A DNA stretch of 57,070 nucleotides, taken from NCBI GenBank assembly GCA_902573755.1, contig CACGLD010000004.1:1-57070 (forward strand), read 5' to 3'. The translations under genes were made by a program, and so were the position numbers. Below the pieces are notes generated by a model, which ran no database searches, had not been told where the DNA came from, and saw only the letters and a list, made by a program, of their open reading frames with translations. This document shows, one piece after another, positions 7,260-15,448 of this stretch. Position 1 is the stretch's first letter. The number at the start of each line of letters is the position of its first letter. The stretch is from an uncultured Pelagibacteraceae bacterium. GTDB lineage: Bacteria > Pseudomonadota > Alphaproteobacteria > Pelagibacterales > Pelagibacteraceae.

Positions 7260-8243
7260 ATGGTGGCAAAAAATAACTTATCTATTTTAATAAGAATATT
7301 TAGTTATTCTATTTTAACCTTAACATTAGTTTTTTTAATCAATAATGTTTTAACAGTTTGGTTTGATTGGCCAGGTGTTAAAAAACTTTTTGCTCATCAT
7401 GAATTATTTGGATTTAAAAAATTAAATAAGCCTTTAGAGGGGCTAGTAATAAACTTATCATATATTCAATTATTATTTTATTTTGTATCTCTCATAGGAG
7501 TTATATTTTTTGTTTTGAAATCTATAAAACAAACATTACAGACTGACTCTGAGATCTTAACAAAAATTACAGCTTATATTGTGAGATCTTCTTTCTGGGC
7601 TGTATTAATTGTTGGAGTAGCAGATTTTTTTATTTCATTTATGGTTGTGGAAAAACTAGTCGAGCCAATTTTTGGCGAACAACTTAAGATTAATTTAGTA
7701 ATACCCACTTTTAGAATTACATATATACACTTTCCTTTAATATTAGCTTCTTTTGTAATTGGTTATTTTACAAGATCTGTAGGATTTATTTGGTTAGCAG
7801 TTTTAGTAGTTGGAAGTGAATTTTTAATTGTATTATCAAGATTTATTTTTCAATATGAACAAGCATTCCAAGGTGATCTCGTTCGTTTTTGGTATGCAGC
7901 CCTTTATTTATTTGCAAGCGCTTATGCATTAATTCACGAGGGCCATGTTAGAGTTGACGTGCTTTATACTGGTTTTAGCGAACGTAAAAAAGCATGGACT
8001 AATGCAATTGGGTCATTAATTCTAGGAATTCCATTATGTTTGATTGTAATATTTTTAGGCATGGGGGGCAAAGCTAGTATCATCAATGGTCCTGTAATTT
8101 CATTTGAAATTACGCAGCAAGGTTCAAACGGATTATATTTACTTTATCTAATGGCAGTTTATTTAGCTGTGTTTGCAGTAAGTATGTTAACTCAATTCAC
8201 TAGCTACTTTATGAGTAGCAGTCATAAACTTTTAAAGAATTAA
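7260..8243 (+). CDS. dctQ: TRAP transporter small permease subunit, extended form (DctQ)
   Basis: 327 residues from ATG 7260, much longer than the usual 160-200. About eight hydrophobic segments are visible. The C-terminal half carries the DctQ hallmark (FWYAALYLFASAYALIHEGH, then VRVDVLY), so the N-terminal half is an added block of about four helices, a form I associate with the mannitol/chloroaromatic (TakQ-like) branch. A reading from ATG 7221 would start inside the terminator stem and is rejected. It ends 3 bases before the large subunit gene. Confidence 0.8.
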   Translation: MVAKNNLSILIRIFSYSILTLTLVFLINNVLTVWFDWPGVKKLFAHHELFGFKKLNKPLEGLVINLSYIQLLFYFVSLIGVIFFVLKSIKQTLQTDSEILTKITAYIVRSSFWAVLIVGVADFFISFMVVEKLVEPIFGEQLKINLVIPTFRITYIHFPLILASFVIGYFTRSVGFIWLAVLVVGSEFLIVLSRFIFQYEQAFQGDLVRFWYAALYLFASAYALIHEGHVRVDVLYTGFSERKKAWTNAIGSLILGIPLCLIVIFLGMGGKASIINGPVISFEITQQGSNGLYLLYLMAVYLAVFAVSMLTQFTSYFMSSSHKLLKN

Positions 8244-8246
8244 ATA

Positions 8247-10898
8247 ATGGAACATTTATTTTTAGCTTTACTTGTAATTATAATGATTGGAGCATTAGCT
8301 TCTGGTTTTCCAGTAGCTTTTGCATTACCTGGATCAGCAATAATTTCAATCGGGCTTGCTGCTTTTTTTGGTTACTTATTTGCAGGAGATAGTAGTGCTT
8401 ATTTTGCTGTTGATGGCCCCAAAGAATGGTTAACCGCCGGTATTACAAACTTTAGGAGTAACTACTGGGATGTAGAAACTGATACTTTAATTGCAATTCC
8501 TTTATTTATTTTCATGGGGATCATGCTGCAAAAATCAAAAATTGCGGAAGATCTTTTAGTTACAATGGGGCAGTTGTTTGGACCTATCCCCGGAGGTTTA
8601 GGAATATCAGTAATTTTTGTTGGGGCGTTACTTGCAGCTACCACGGGTATTGTTGGCGCAACAGTAATAGCAATGGGATTAATATCATTACCCACAATGC
8701 TTAATAATAAATACGATAAAAGTTTAGCAAGTGGTATTGTTTGTTCATCAGGAACTCTTGGGCAAATCATACCTCCTTCAATTGTATTAATTATTATAGC
8801 AGATCAATTAGCTAGCGCAGCAGACGTTGCAAATACTATGCGTCAGACTGATTACAAAATTTTAACTGGTGAATTTAATATGCCTGGAGAATTTAGAGTG
8901 GGATCTACTTCTGCAGGAGATATGTTTTTGGGGGCATTATTACCTGGTTTAGTATTGGTTGGTTTATATATGATTTATGTATTTGTGTACGCAAGACTAA
9001 ATCCCAAGGCAGCTCCTCCCGTTCCATTTAAAGGAAATTTTGACTCAAAATTTTGGATTAAGGTTTTAATAGTAATTATTCCTCCCCTTGCTTTAATTTT
9101 TGCAGTTTTAGGATCTATACTTTTAGGTATTGCAACCGTTAATCAAGCTGGATCAATTGGAGCAATAGGTGCAACCATGATGGCTGGTTATCGTTTACAT
9201 AAAGGTAAAAAAGATGCTTACTATCCAATTATAATTGCAATTTTATCTGTTATTCCAATTTATATTTTGTCTAAGAATTATAATTTAAATATTAAGGCTG
9301 TAGAAACTAGAGATCTTACAGCAATTTTTATCACTGGATTTTTTACAATTACTTTTTTAATTGGAATTGTTTGGAGTTTTTGGAGAGCATACAAAATTGA
9401 GAATGTTTTAAGAGAGGTTGTTACAGAAACATGTGTAACAACTTCAATGGTTTTTATAATTTTATTAGGTGCAGCAATGTTAACCTCTGGATTTAGAGCA
9501 TTTGGAGGTGAAGAGCTAGTAAGAGATTTTCTTCAAGATTTGCCAGGGGGATTTTGGACACAGTTTATTGTTGTAATGGCAGTGATTTTTTTACTAGGTT
9601 TCTTTCTTGATTTTATAGAAATAGCCGTTGTTGTTGTTCCTATCATTGCTCCGATATTATTAGCTGAACCAGGAGCTAATGTAAGTGCAATTTGGCTTGG
9701 TGTAATGATTGGGGTGAATTTACAAACCTCCTTTTTAACACCACCGTTTGGTTTTGCATTATTTTACTTAAAAGGTGTAGCTTCAAAACTTGTTACTACT
9801 TTAAATATCTGGAAAGGTGTTGTTCCATTCATTATTTTACAATTAATAGGTCTTGGAATTGTTGGTTTCTATCCATCATTAGTAAACTATCTACCAGCAA
9901 GAACATATTTAACATCGAACGTTGCTCCACCGCCGATGAATCCAAAGTTACAATATTGCTTACAAGAGTATAAATTTGCGATTTACAACACTGAAGAACA
10001 AAGAATTACTAATGCAATAAAAGACATGCAGAAATTAACTCCCGCAAATCTTCCAATGGATAAACTAGATATTTTTGAAGAGCATTTTGATAATGCGCTT
10101 GGGACTTTTGCTATTGTTAAAAAACTTCAAAAAACGGAACAAGAATATGAATTATTTACAAAAGATTATAGGGACTTGCATTTCAATGTAAGAAAAATTG
10201 AGAAAAAAATTAGAAAAATAGACCAGAAAATTAAAAAAACAAAATCTGAAATTAGAAATTTAGATGATGATAATTTATCAGATAAAAATAAATTAGAATT
10301 AAAGATCGAGAATTACGAGTTAGAAATTAAAGAACTTCAAAATAAAGTTCCTGAAAATTGGAAAGCTAAAAATGGAGAGTTTGAAATATTGCACAAAGCA
10401 AAAAACACAAGAACTAAAAGATATAGAAAAAACGTTGATGAAGCTTATGAAACTCTGGATCAAATAGTAATGTTTATAAACGATAATGAAAAATTAAAAG
10501 AACTTTCACCGGAAATAAAAGAATTAAAATATAATATTGATAATAAAAATTACGAAAACGCAATATCAATAATTGATAATCTTTTTGAAAAACTAGGAGA
10601 AATTTCTGGAACCGAAGAATTTGCAAATAAATTAGATGACCTAATATCTGTTATAGATAATGATGAGGTAGATGAGCAAAAATTGTCTGAAGTAAGCTCA
10701 GAGACTTTTGATCTTTTTAATTTAGAAGTTTCATGGAGAGATGATGCTAATAAGAATTTGATGCCTGAATTAATTAAATATAATGATGTTATTAAACATA
10801 ATATTGGTCTTAGACTTCAAAACAGATTAACTAAAGAACAAGCTAAATTTGTTGCAAGGTGTAACTCAGTTCATAGAGATATATCTTTAAACTTTTAA
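8247..10898 (+). CDS. dctM: TRAP transporter large permease subunit with long coiled-coil C-terminal extension (DctM)
   Basis: 883 residues. The first about 550 are the membrane transporter: DTLIAIPLFIFMG near 75-90, TTGIVGATVIAMG, GQIIPPSIVLII and LQTSFLTPPFGFALFYLKG near 490-510, with extra loops typical of the TakM-like branch. After the last helix (ending near PSLVNYLPAR, about 550) come roughly 330 hydrophilic residues. These include a strongly charged Lys/Glu coiled coil at about 632-725 and a further acidic helical region to the end. Standard DctM proteins are 425-450 residues and TakM-type about 600, so the tail is an unusual addition. Codon use in the tail resembles the rest of the gene. 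Its role (docking, regulation, oligomerisation) is unknown. Confidence 0.85.
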   Translation: MEHLFLALLVIIMIGALASGFPVAFALPGSAIISIGLAAFFGYLFAGDSSAYFAVDGPKEWLTAGITNFRSNYWDVETDTLIAIPLFIFMGIMLQKSKIAEDLLVTMGQLFGPIPGGLGISVIFVGALLAATTGIVGATVIAMGLISLPTMLNNKYDKSLASGIVCSSGTLGQIIPPSIVLIIIADQLASAADVANTMRQTDYKILTGEFNMPGEFRVGSTSAGDMFLGALLPGLVLVGLYMIYVFVYARLNPKAAPPVPFKGNFDSKFWIKVLIVIIPPLALIFAVLGSILLGIATVNQAGSIGAIGATMMAGYRLHKGKKDAYYPIIIAILSVIPIYILSKNYNLNIKAVETRDLTAIFITGFFTITFLIGIVWSFWRAYKIENVLREVVTETCVTTSMVFIILLGAAMLTSGFRAFGGEELVRDFLQDLPGGFWTQFIVVMAVIFLLGFFLDFIEIAVVVVPIIAPILLAEPGANVSAIWLGVMIGVNLQTSFLTPPFGFALFYLKGVASKLVTTLNIWKGVVPFIILQLIGLGIVGFYPSLVNYLPARTYLTSNVAPPPMNPKLQYCLQEYKFAIYNTEEQRITNAIKDMQKLTPANLPMDKLDIFEEHFDNALGTFAIVKKLQKTEQEYELFTKDYRDLHFNVRKIEKKIRKIDQKIKKTKSEIRNLDDDNLSDKNKLELKIENYELEIKELQNKVPENWKAKNGEFEILHKAKNTRTKRYRKNVDEAYETLDQIVMFINDNEKLKELSPEIKELKYNIDNKNYENAISIIDNLFEKLGEISGTEEFANKLDDLISVIDNDEVDEQKLSEVSSETFDLFNLEVSWRDDANKNLMPELIKYNDVIKHNIGLRLQNRLTKEQAKFVARCNSVHRDISLNF

Positions 10899-10901
10899 TT
10901 A

Positions 10902-12140
10902 ATGGAAAATTATATTTTACCAAAAAAACAGGCTATTGTTGTTTTTTTTGTATTTGCATTTGGTTATTTTTTATCATGTTTATTACGTGCAATTACTGCA
11001 ACACTTTCACCAGTATTAACCTCAGAATTTAATTTATTAGCAGCTGATTTAGGATTATTAGCTGGAGGTTATTTTTTAGGTTTTGCTTGTATGCAAATAC
11101 CGCTTGGATATTTGTTAGATAAATATGGACCAAAAAAAATTGTCTCTTCTTTTTTATTAATTGCATTGGTTGGAACAGGATCATTTGCTTTAGCTGAAAG
11201 CTTTTCAGGATTGTTAGTTTCACGAATTCTAATTGGTGTAGGTGTAAGTGCTTGTTTGATGGCTCCGTTAACGGGTTACAGAATATGGTATGCAGAAAAT
11301 CAGCAACAAAGAGCAAACTCATGGATGCTAATGATTGCATCATTAGGTTTTTTGTCATCCACATTGCCTGTACAACTTTTATTGCCTAGTTTTGGATGGA
11401 GATGGATATTTGGAGGTATCGCTATCTTAATTTTAATTAGTATTTTTTTAATGTTAGTTTTCATTCCAAAATGGAATTTAACTAAAAATAAAGAGTTGGA
11501 AGAGCCAAGTAATACTGGAACTTTATCTGAAGTTTGGAAAAATAGATTTTTTATAAGTGTAATTCCAATGGGTTTATTTAATTATGGGGGATTAATGGCT
11601 ATACAAACTTTATGGGCTGGCCCATGGATGACTAGAGTTGCTGGTTATACACCACTTCAGAGCGCTACAGGATTATTTTGGATCAATGTAACTATGTTGA
11701 TATCCTTTTTTTTGTGGGGTTATTTTTTACCAAAAATTTCAGCTTTAGGTTTTACTGCAAAAAGAATACTTAAATTAGGTTTGCCAATTAGTTTTTCTGT
11801 AATGTTTGTGATTATATTGTTAGGCCCAAAAGCGGGTGCATTCTACATAACTTTATTTATTTTAAGTTCAATTTTTTTATCAGTTACACAGCCAGCTGTA
11901 GGCCTTTCTTTTTCAGGTTATTCTGCTGGTAAAGCACTAACTTCATTTAATTTATTAATATTTGCAGGAACATTCATAATGCAATGGCTAATGGGCTTAG
12001 TGATAGATATTGTTAAAGGCAAGGGTCACACAGAAATATTTGCTTTTAAATCAGCTTTTTCAGTTTTCTTAATCTTAAGTATTATTTCTTATATATTTTT
12101 TTTAATATTAAATAGAAAAAAATATGAAAATAAAACGTAG
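10902..12140 (+). CDS. Major facilitator superfamily transporter
   Basis: 412 residues with about 12 hydrophobic helices in two six-helix halves. The loop between helices 2 and 3 has the MFS pattern GYLLDKYGPKK (about 64-74), and helix 4 carries LLVSRILIGVGVSACLMAPL. The gene begins 3 bases after the TRAP large subunit and overlaps the next gene by 17 bases, so it belongs to the same transcript. The substrate cannot be assigned; an organic anion or metabolite is likely from the family and the neighbours. Confidence 0.85.
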   Translation: MENYILPKKQAIVVFFVFAFGYFLSCLLRAITATLSPVLTSEFNLLAADLGLLAGGYFLGFACMQIPLGYLLDKYGPKKIVSSFLLIALVGTGSFALAESFSGLLVSRILIGVGVSACLMAPLTGYRIWYAENQQQRANSWMLMIASLGFLSSTLPVQLLLPSFGWRWIFGGIAILILISIFLMLVFIPKWNLTKNKELEEPSNTGTLSEVWKNRFFISVIPMGLFNYGGLMAIQTLWAGPWMTRVAGYTPLQSATGLFWINVTMLISFFLWGYFLPKISALGFTAKRILKLGLPISFSVMFVIILLGPKAGAFYITLFILSSIFLSVTQPAVGLSFSGYSAGKALTSFNLLIFAGTFIMQWLMGLVIDIVKGKGHTEIFAFKSAFSVFLILSIISYIFFLILNRKKYENKT

Positions 12141-12942
12141 GAATTTTTTTTTGGAATTATTTATTGGTATTGTTGCAATTTACTTAATTATATTAATTTT
12201 CTTATTCTTTTTTCAAAGAAATTTAATGTATCATCCTGATGAGAATAATTATTCTGGAGATAATTTAGAAGTTAACATTGAAAAAGTTACCATCAAAACA
12301 ACTGATAATATTAATCTTTTAGGCTGGTTTCATAATAAAAATTTAAAAAGTTATAAAACAATAGTTTATTTTCACGGAAATGCAGGGACACTTGAAAACA
12401 GAATCCATAAGTTAAATCATTTTAAAGACATGGATGTTAATTTTTTAATTATTGCATGGAGAGGGTTTAGCGGTAATAAAGGAAAACCAAGTGAGGAGGG
12501 TCTTTATACAGATGGTGTTAGTGCAATAAACTGGCTTAAAGAAAAAGGTCTAAAAGAAGAAGATATAATTATTTATGGAGAGTCATTAGGAACTGGCATT
12601 GCCACTGAAATTACTCAGAATAAAAATTTTGCAGGATTAATATTAGAAACGCCCTTCACATCAATGATAGAGGCTGCGAAAAATTTTTATCCATATATTC
12701 CAGTAGGTTTAATTTTAAAAGATAAGTATGAAAATAATGAAAAAATTAAAAATATTAATATTCCAGTATTAGTAATGCATGGTGAGGCTGACCAAATTGT
12801 TCCATTTTGGATGGGTAAAAAAATTTTTAATTTAGCAAGTGAACCCAAATATTCATATTTTACAAAATATGACGATCATATGATGGAATATGATGATAAA
12901 CTTGTATTAGCCCTTAAATCATTTGTTGATAGTTTAAATTAA
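12124..12942 (+). CDS. Membrane-anchored alpha/beta hydrolase (Bem46/ABHD13-like)
   Basis: 272 residues. A single N-terminal transmembrane helix (about 9-30) precedes a complete alpha/beta-hydrolase domain: oxyanion strand VYFHGNAGT (81-89), nucleophile Ser154 in YGESLGTG, acid Asp223 in HGEADQIVP and His252 in DDHMMEY. This architecture matches the Bem46/YfhR group of serine hydrolases, whose substrates are mostly unknown. The first 17 bases overlap the MFS gene, suggesting coupling. Confidence 0.8.
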   Translation: MKIKRRNFFLELFIGIVAIYLIILIFLFFFQRNLMYHPDENNYSGDNLEVNIEKVTIKTTDNINLLGWFHNKNLKSYKTIVYFHGNAGTLENRIHKLNHFKDMDVNFLIIAWRGFSGNKGKPSEEGLYTDGVSAINWLKEKGLKEEDIIIYGESLGTGIATEITQNKNFAGLILETPFTSMIEAAKNFYPYIPVGLILKDKYENNEKIKNINIPVLVMHGEADQIVPFWMGKKIFNLASEPKYSYFTKYDDHMMEYDDKLVLALKSFVDSLN

Positions 12943-12990
12943 GCCATAATCTAAACAAATATAACTCAAATTTTTTTTTTAAGTTACATT

Positions 12991-13554
12991 ATGAAAAATC
13001 TTTTCATATTTTTTATTATCTTGTTTTCTTTAAGTAATTTATCAAATGCTAAAGAAAATTTAGCATCTGTAGATAGCCTTTTTCATATAGATCAAATGAA
13101 TTCGCACGATGAAAATTTTGCATTATATTTTAAAACCCGCGAAAAAGCTGTCTTGGCTCGGGGAGAAAATTCAAATTATATTAATGATTTTCCAAAAGAT
13201 CTTTATATTTATAACTATAAAACAAAAGAGTCTTTGCCATTAATCTCTTATGAATGGTTCCCCAAAACTGCAAAATATTTTTTGCAAGAGTATGATTTCC
13301 CAGTTTTCCCAGATGATTTTGCATATTATCTTTTAAAAGATAACAAAACTCTGGTGATGATTAGTGCTGTAAAAAGTTTAAAGGCTAATTTTAAATTTGA
13401 TATTGTTGAAAAAAAGTTAGAGCTTTATCCTGTAAATGGAAAATTTGATTTTATTATTTCTTCCATAGCTAAAAATTGCGGACATTATGAATTTAGAGAA
13501 AATTATAAGTGTAGTTTTTATAAACCTTTAATTTCTAGTACCTTAATTAATTAA
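12991..13554 (+). CDS. Hypothetical secreted protein
   Basis: 187 residues with a clear Sec signal peptide: MKNL, a hydrophobic core to about 17, and a likely cleavage after SNA (20). The mature part is rich in aromatic residues and lysine, with motif-like stretches FALYFKTREKAVLARGEN (about 43-60) and PVFPDDFAYYLLKD. Two cysteines near the end (C163 and C174) could form a disulfide. I do not recognise a family. It converges on ftsY, overlapping it by 8 bases. The upstream 48 bp contain a T9 run and AACT/AGTT arms but no convincing promoter. Confidence 0.65.
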   Translation: MKNLFIFFIILFSLSNLSNAKENLASVDSLFHIDQMNSHDENFALYFKTREKAVLARGENSNYINDFPKDLYIYNYKTKESLPLISYEWFPKTAKYFLQEYDFPVFPDDFAYYLLKDNKTLVMISAVKSLKANFKFDIVEKKLELYPVNGKFDFIISSIAKNCGHYEFRENYKCSFYKPLISSTLIN

Positions 13555-14464
13555 TTTGAGTAAATGCTTCTGCGAATTTTTCGGCCTCAAAAATTTGCAA
13601 ATCATCTTCTTTTTCACCTAATCCAAGGGCAATAATTGGTAGTTTATATTTTTTAGCAACTGCTAAAAGAATACCTCCTTTTGCCGTACCATCTAACTTT
13701 GTCATAATAAGACCAGTTATTGGAATAATTTTATTAAATTCTTCAACTTGATTAATTACATTTTGACCTGAAGTTGCGTCCAAAACCAAAATAACATCAT
13801 GTGGAGCATCAGGATCAATTTTTTTAGTAACGTTTGCAATTTTTTTATATTCTTCCATCAAATTTTTTTTATTTTGTAATCTCCCAGCTGTATCAATTAA
13901 AACTTGATTGAAATCATTATTTAATGCCTCTTCAATAGCCTTGTAGGCAACTGATGCAGGATCAGAGCCTTGAGATGATTTTGTAATTTTAACATCAACT
14001 TTGTTTGCCCAATTTTCTAACTGTTCTATGGCTGCCGCTCTAAAAGTATCTGATGCAGCTAGCATTACTTTATTTCCATTACCTTTTAATATTTTACTTA
14101 TTTTTCCAATAGTAGTTGTTTTTCCAACACCATTGACACCTGAAATTAATGTTGCATTTAATTTTTCTTTTTTTTTGAAGAATTCAATATTTTCCAAAGG
14201 TTTCATTATTGAAATAATATAATTTTTTAAAATATTATTTATTTCGTCTGTTAAATCTTTATTGGGATCAATTTTTGTTTGAGAAATTATTTCTCTTATT
14301 TCTGAAGCCGAAACAATACCAACATCTGATTGAATTAAGTAATCTTCAATTTTGTCTAATGTTTTGTCATCAATCTCTTTTTTTACAACTATATCTCTTA
14401 AACCCGTTGTAAAAGCTGAGGCACTTTTTTTAAAACCTGATTTAAATTTTTCAAAAATTCCCAT
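13547..14464 (-). CDS. ftsY: Signal recognition particle receptor FtsY
   Basis: GTPase that receives SRP-ribosome complexes at the inner membrane, 305 residues. It has the N domain, then P-loop GVNGVGKTT (about 109-117), DTAGR (191-195) and specificity motif TKLDGTAKGG (255-264). The long acidic A domain of E. coli FtsY is absent; the short basic N-terminus MGIFEKFKSGFKKS is the likely membrane-contact helix, as in other alphaproteobacteria. It starts on the last base of dapF, so the two are co-transcribed. Its partner Ffh is encoded divergently 1 kb away. Confidence 0.97.
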   Translation of the reverse strand: MGIFEKFKSGFKKSASAFTTGLRDIVVKKEIDDKTLDKIEDYLIQSDVGIVSASEIREIISQTKIDPNKDLTDEINNILKNYIISIMKPLENIEFFKKKEKLNATLISGVNGVGKTTTIGKISKILKGNGNKVMLAASDTFRAAAIEQLENWANKVDVKITKSSQGSDPASVAYKAIEEALNNDFNQVLIDTAGRLQNKKNLMEEYKKIANVTKKIDPDAPHDVILVLDATSGQNVINQVEEFNKIIPITGLIMTKLDGTAKGGILLAVAKKYKLPIIALGLGEKEDDLQIFEAEKFAEAFTQIN

Positions 14465-15288
14465 TAAATTTTAAAATTTATCTCCTCAATATCTGAAACT
14501 GGTCCTTTCATATGAATACTATTGTTTTCATCAATTGAAATTGTCAATCTACCTGTAGAAAATTCAATATCAACTTTATCATTTACCAGTCCGTTTTGTT
14601 TTGCGGCAAAAGCTGTTGCGCAAGCTGCAGTTCCACAAGCTTTGGTAAGCCCAGCTCCTCTTTCCCACACTCTAACTTTTATCAATTCTTTGTTAACAAC
14701 AGTTGCTAAAGTAACATTACATTTCTCTGGAAATAGAGAGTGGGTTTCAATTTTTGGTCCAATTTTTTCAATTTCAAAATTTTCGTTATTATCAACAAAA
14801 AAAACAACATGTGGATTTCCAACATTTACAGCAGTTCCGCCAGAAAAGTCGTTATTATTTTTGTCATTAATTTTAATTCCTAAATTATTCGTATTTAATT
14901 CTTTAGACAATGGAATCTCATCCCATTTTGTTTTTGCAATACCTATTTCTGTTGAAACCATTTTTTCTCCAACAATATTTGATTTTAATTTGCCAGATAA
15001 AGTTGTTAGGACAATTTCTTTTTTGTTATTTTCTTTGCCTAATAAATCAGCAATACATCTTGTACCATTTCCACACGCACCAGACATTCCTCCATCTGAA
15101 TTATAAAATTCTAGTGAAGCATCTGAAATATCATTTTTTTTAATCAATATTAGTTGGTCACAACCAATAAATTTTCTGTCACAAATCTTTATTATTTGCT
15201 CTTTCGTCAAATTTGTAATTGTTTGCCTATTATCTATGATGACAAAATCATTACCTAAACCGTCCATTTTAAAAGCTTTAATATCCAT
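14464..15288 (-). CDS. dapF: Diaminopimelate epimerase
   Basis: Converts LL- to meso-diaminopimelate in lysine and peptidoglycan synthesis; cytoplasmic, 274 residues. The two catalytic cysteines are visible in ACGNGTRC (C72) and KACGTAAC (C218), and the N-terminus KMDGLGNDFVIID is diagnostic. It is first gene of a minus-strand pair with ftsY and runs divergently from ffh. In many alphaproteobacteria a MiaB-like methylthiotransferase gene sits between dapF and ftsY; none is present here. Confidence 0.97.
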   Translation of the reverse strand: MDIKAFKMDGLGNDFVIIDNRQTITNLTKEQIIKICDRKFIGCDQLILIKKNDISDASLEFYNSDGGMSGACGNGTRCIADLLGKENNKKEIVLTTLSGKLKSNIVGEKMVSTEIGIAKTKWDEIPLSKELNTNNLGIKINDKNNNDFSGGTAVNVGNPHVVFFVDNNENFEIEKIGPKIETHSLFPEKCNVTLATVVNKELIKVRVWERGAGLTKACGTAACATAFAAKQNGLVNDKVDIEFSTGRLTISIDENNSIHMKGPVSDIEEINFKI

Positions 15289-15310
15289 ATATAGATATTT
15301 AACTTATTTA

Positions 15311-15336
15311 TTGACTTTTTGAACCTCTATTATAGG
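15311..15336. promoter_or_regulatory. Candidate bidirectional promoter region between dapF and ffh
   Basis: On the minus strand a perfect TATAAT (plus ATTATA at 15329-15334) lies about 40 bp before the dapF start, with a weak TTTTTG -35 17 bp further upstream. On the plus strand TTGACT at 15311-15316 and TATTAT at 15328-15333 resemble promoter boxes, but their spacing is too short to be one promoter. The divergent genes and the RNA leader require promoters here; exact assignment is uncertain. Confidence 0.35.
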
Positions 15337-15440
15337 TTGTTGCCGTTTCCGCAAAAACATTAACTTTGCGGTGTCTTTGGAAACAAAGAGATCGACACTA
15401 GTCAGCGAGGGTTCGCCCACTAGTGCGTTACTGCTATGCG
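15337..15440 (+). ncRNA. Structured RNA or leader upstream of ffh
   Basis: About 100 bases of near 50% GC stand out in an AT-rich, gene-dense chromosome. Three hairpins can be drawn in order. CCGCAAA (15349-15355) pairs with TTTGCGG (15365-15371). TCTTTG-GAAA-CAAAGA (15374-15389) has a GNRA tetraloop and sits inside GTGTC/GACAC arms. CACTAGT (15396-15402) pairs with ACTAGTG (15419-15425) around an inner GGG-TTCG-CCC. GTTTCC (15345) could alternatively pair with GGAAAC (15379), giving competing folds. The segment ends 9 bases before ffh ATG 15449. It lacks the SRP RNA core (CAGG...GGAA...AGCAG), so it is probably a cis-regulatory leader or a separate small RNA. An ffh-associated family may already be catalogued; I could not check. 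Confidence 0.6.
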
Positions 15441-15448
15441 TAATAAAT

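Noticed and set aside
14522-15106. 194-codon plus-strand frame opposite dapF
   Set aside because: Antisense shadow of a well conserved gene; no ribosome-binding site or family features.
15396-15425. tRNA-like element (GGGTTCG near CACTAGTG)
   Set aside because: Resembles a T-loop but no acceptor, anticodon or D arms can be formed.
15337-15440. SRP (4.5S) RNA gene next to ffh
   Set aside because: The conserved core (CAGG, GGAA tetraloop with AGCAG) is not found on either strand, despite a GAAA hairpin.
15371-15448. N-terminal extension of Ffh
   Set aside because: It would translate the structured leader; MFENLTNKFEEIF is the family N-terminus.
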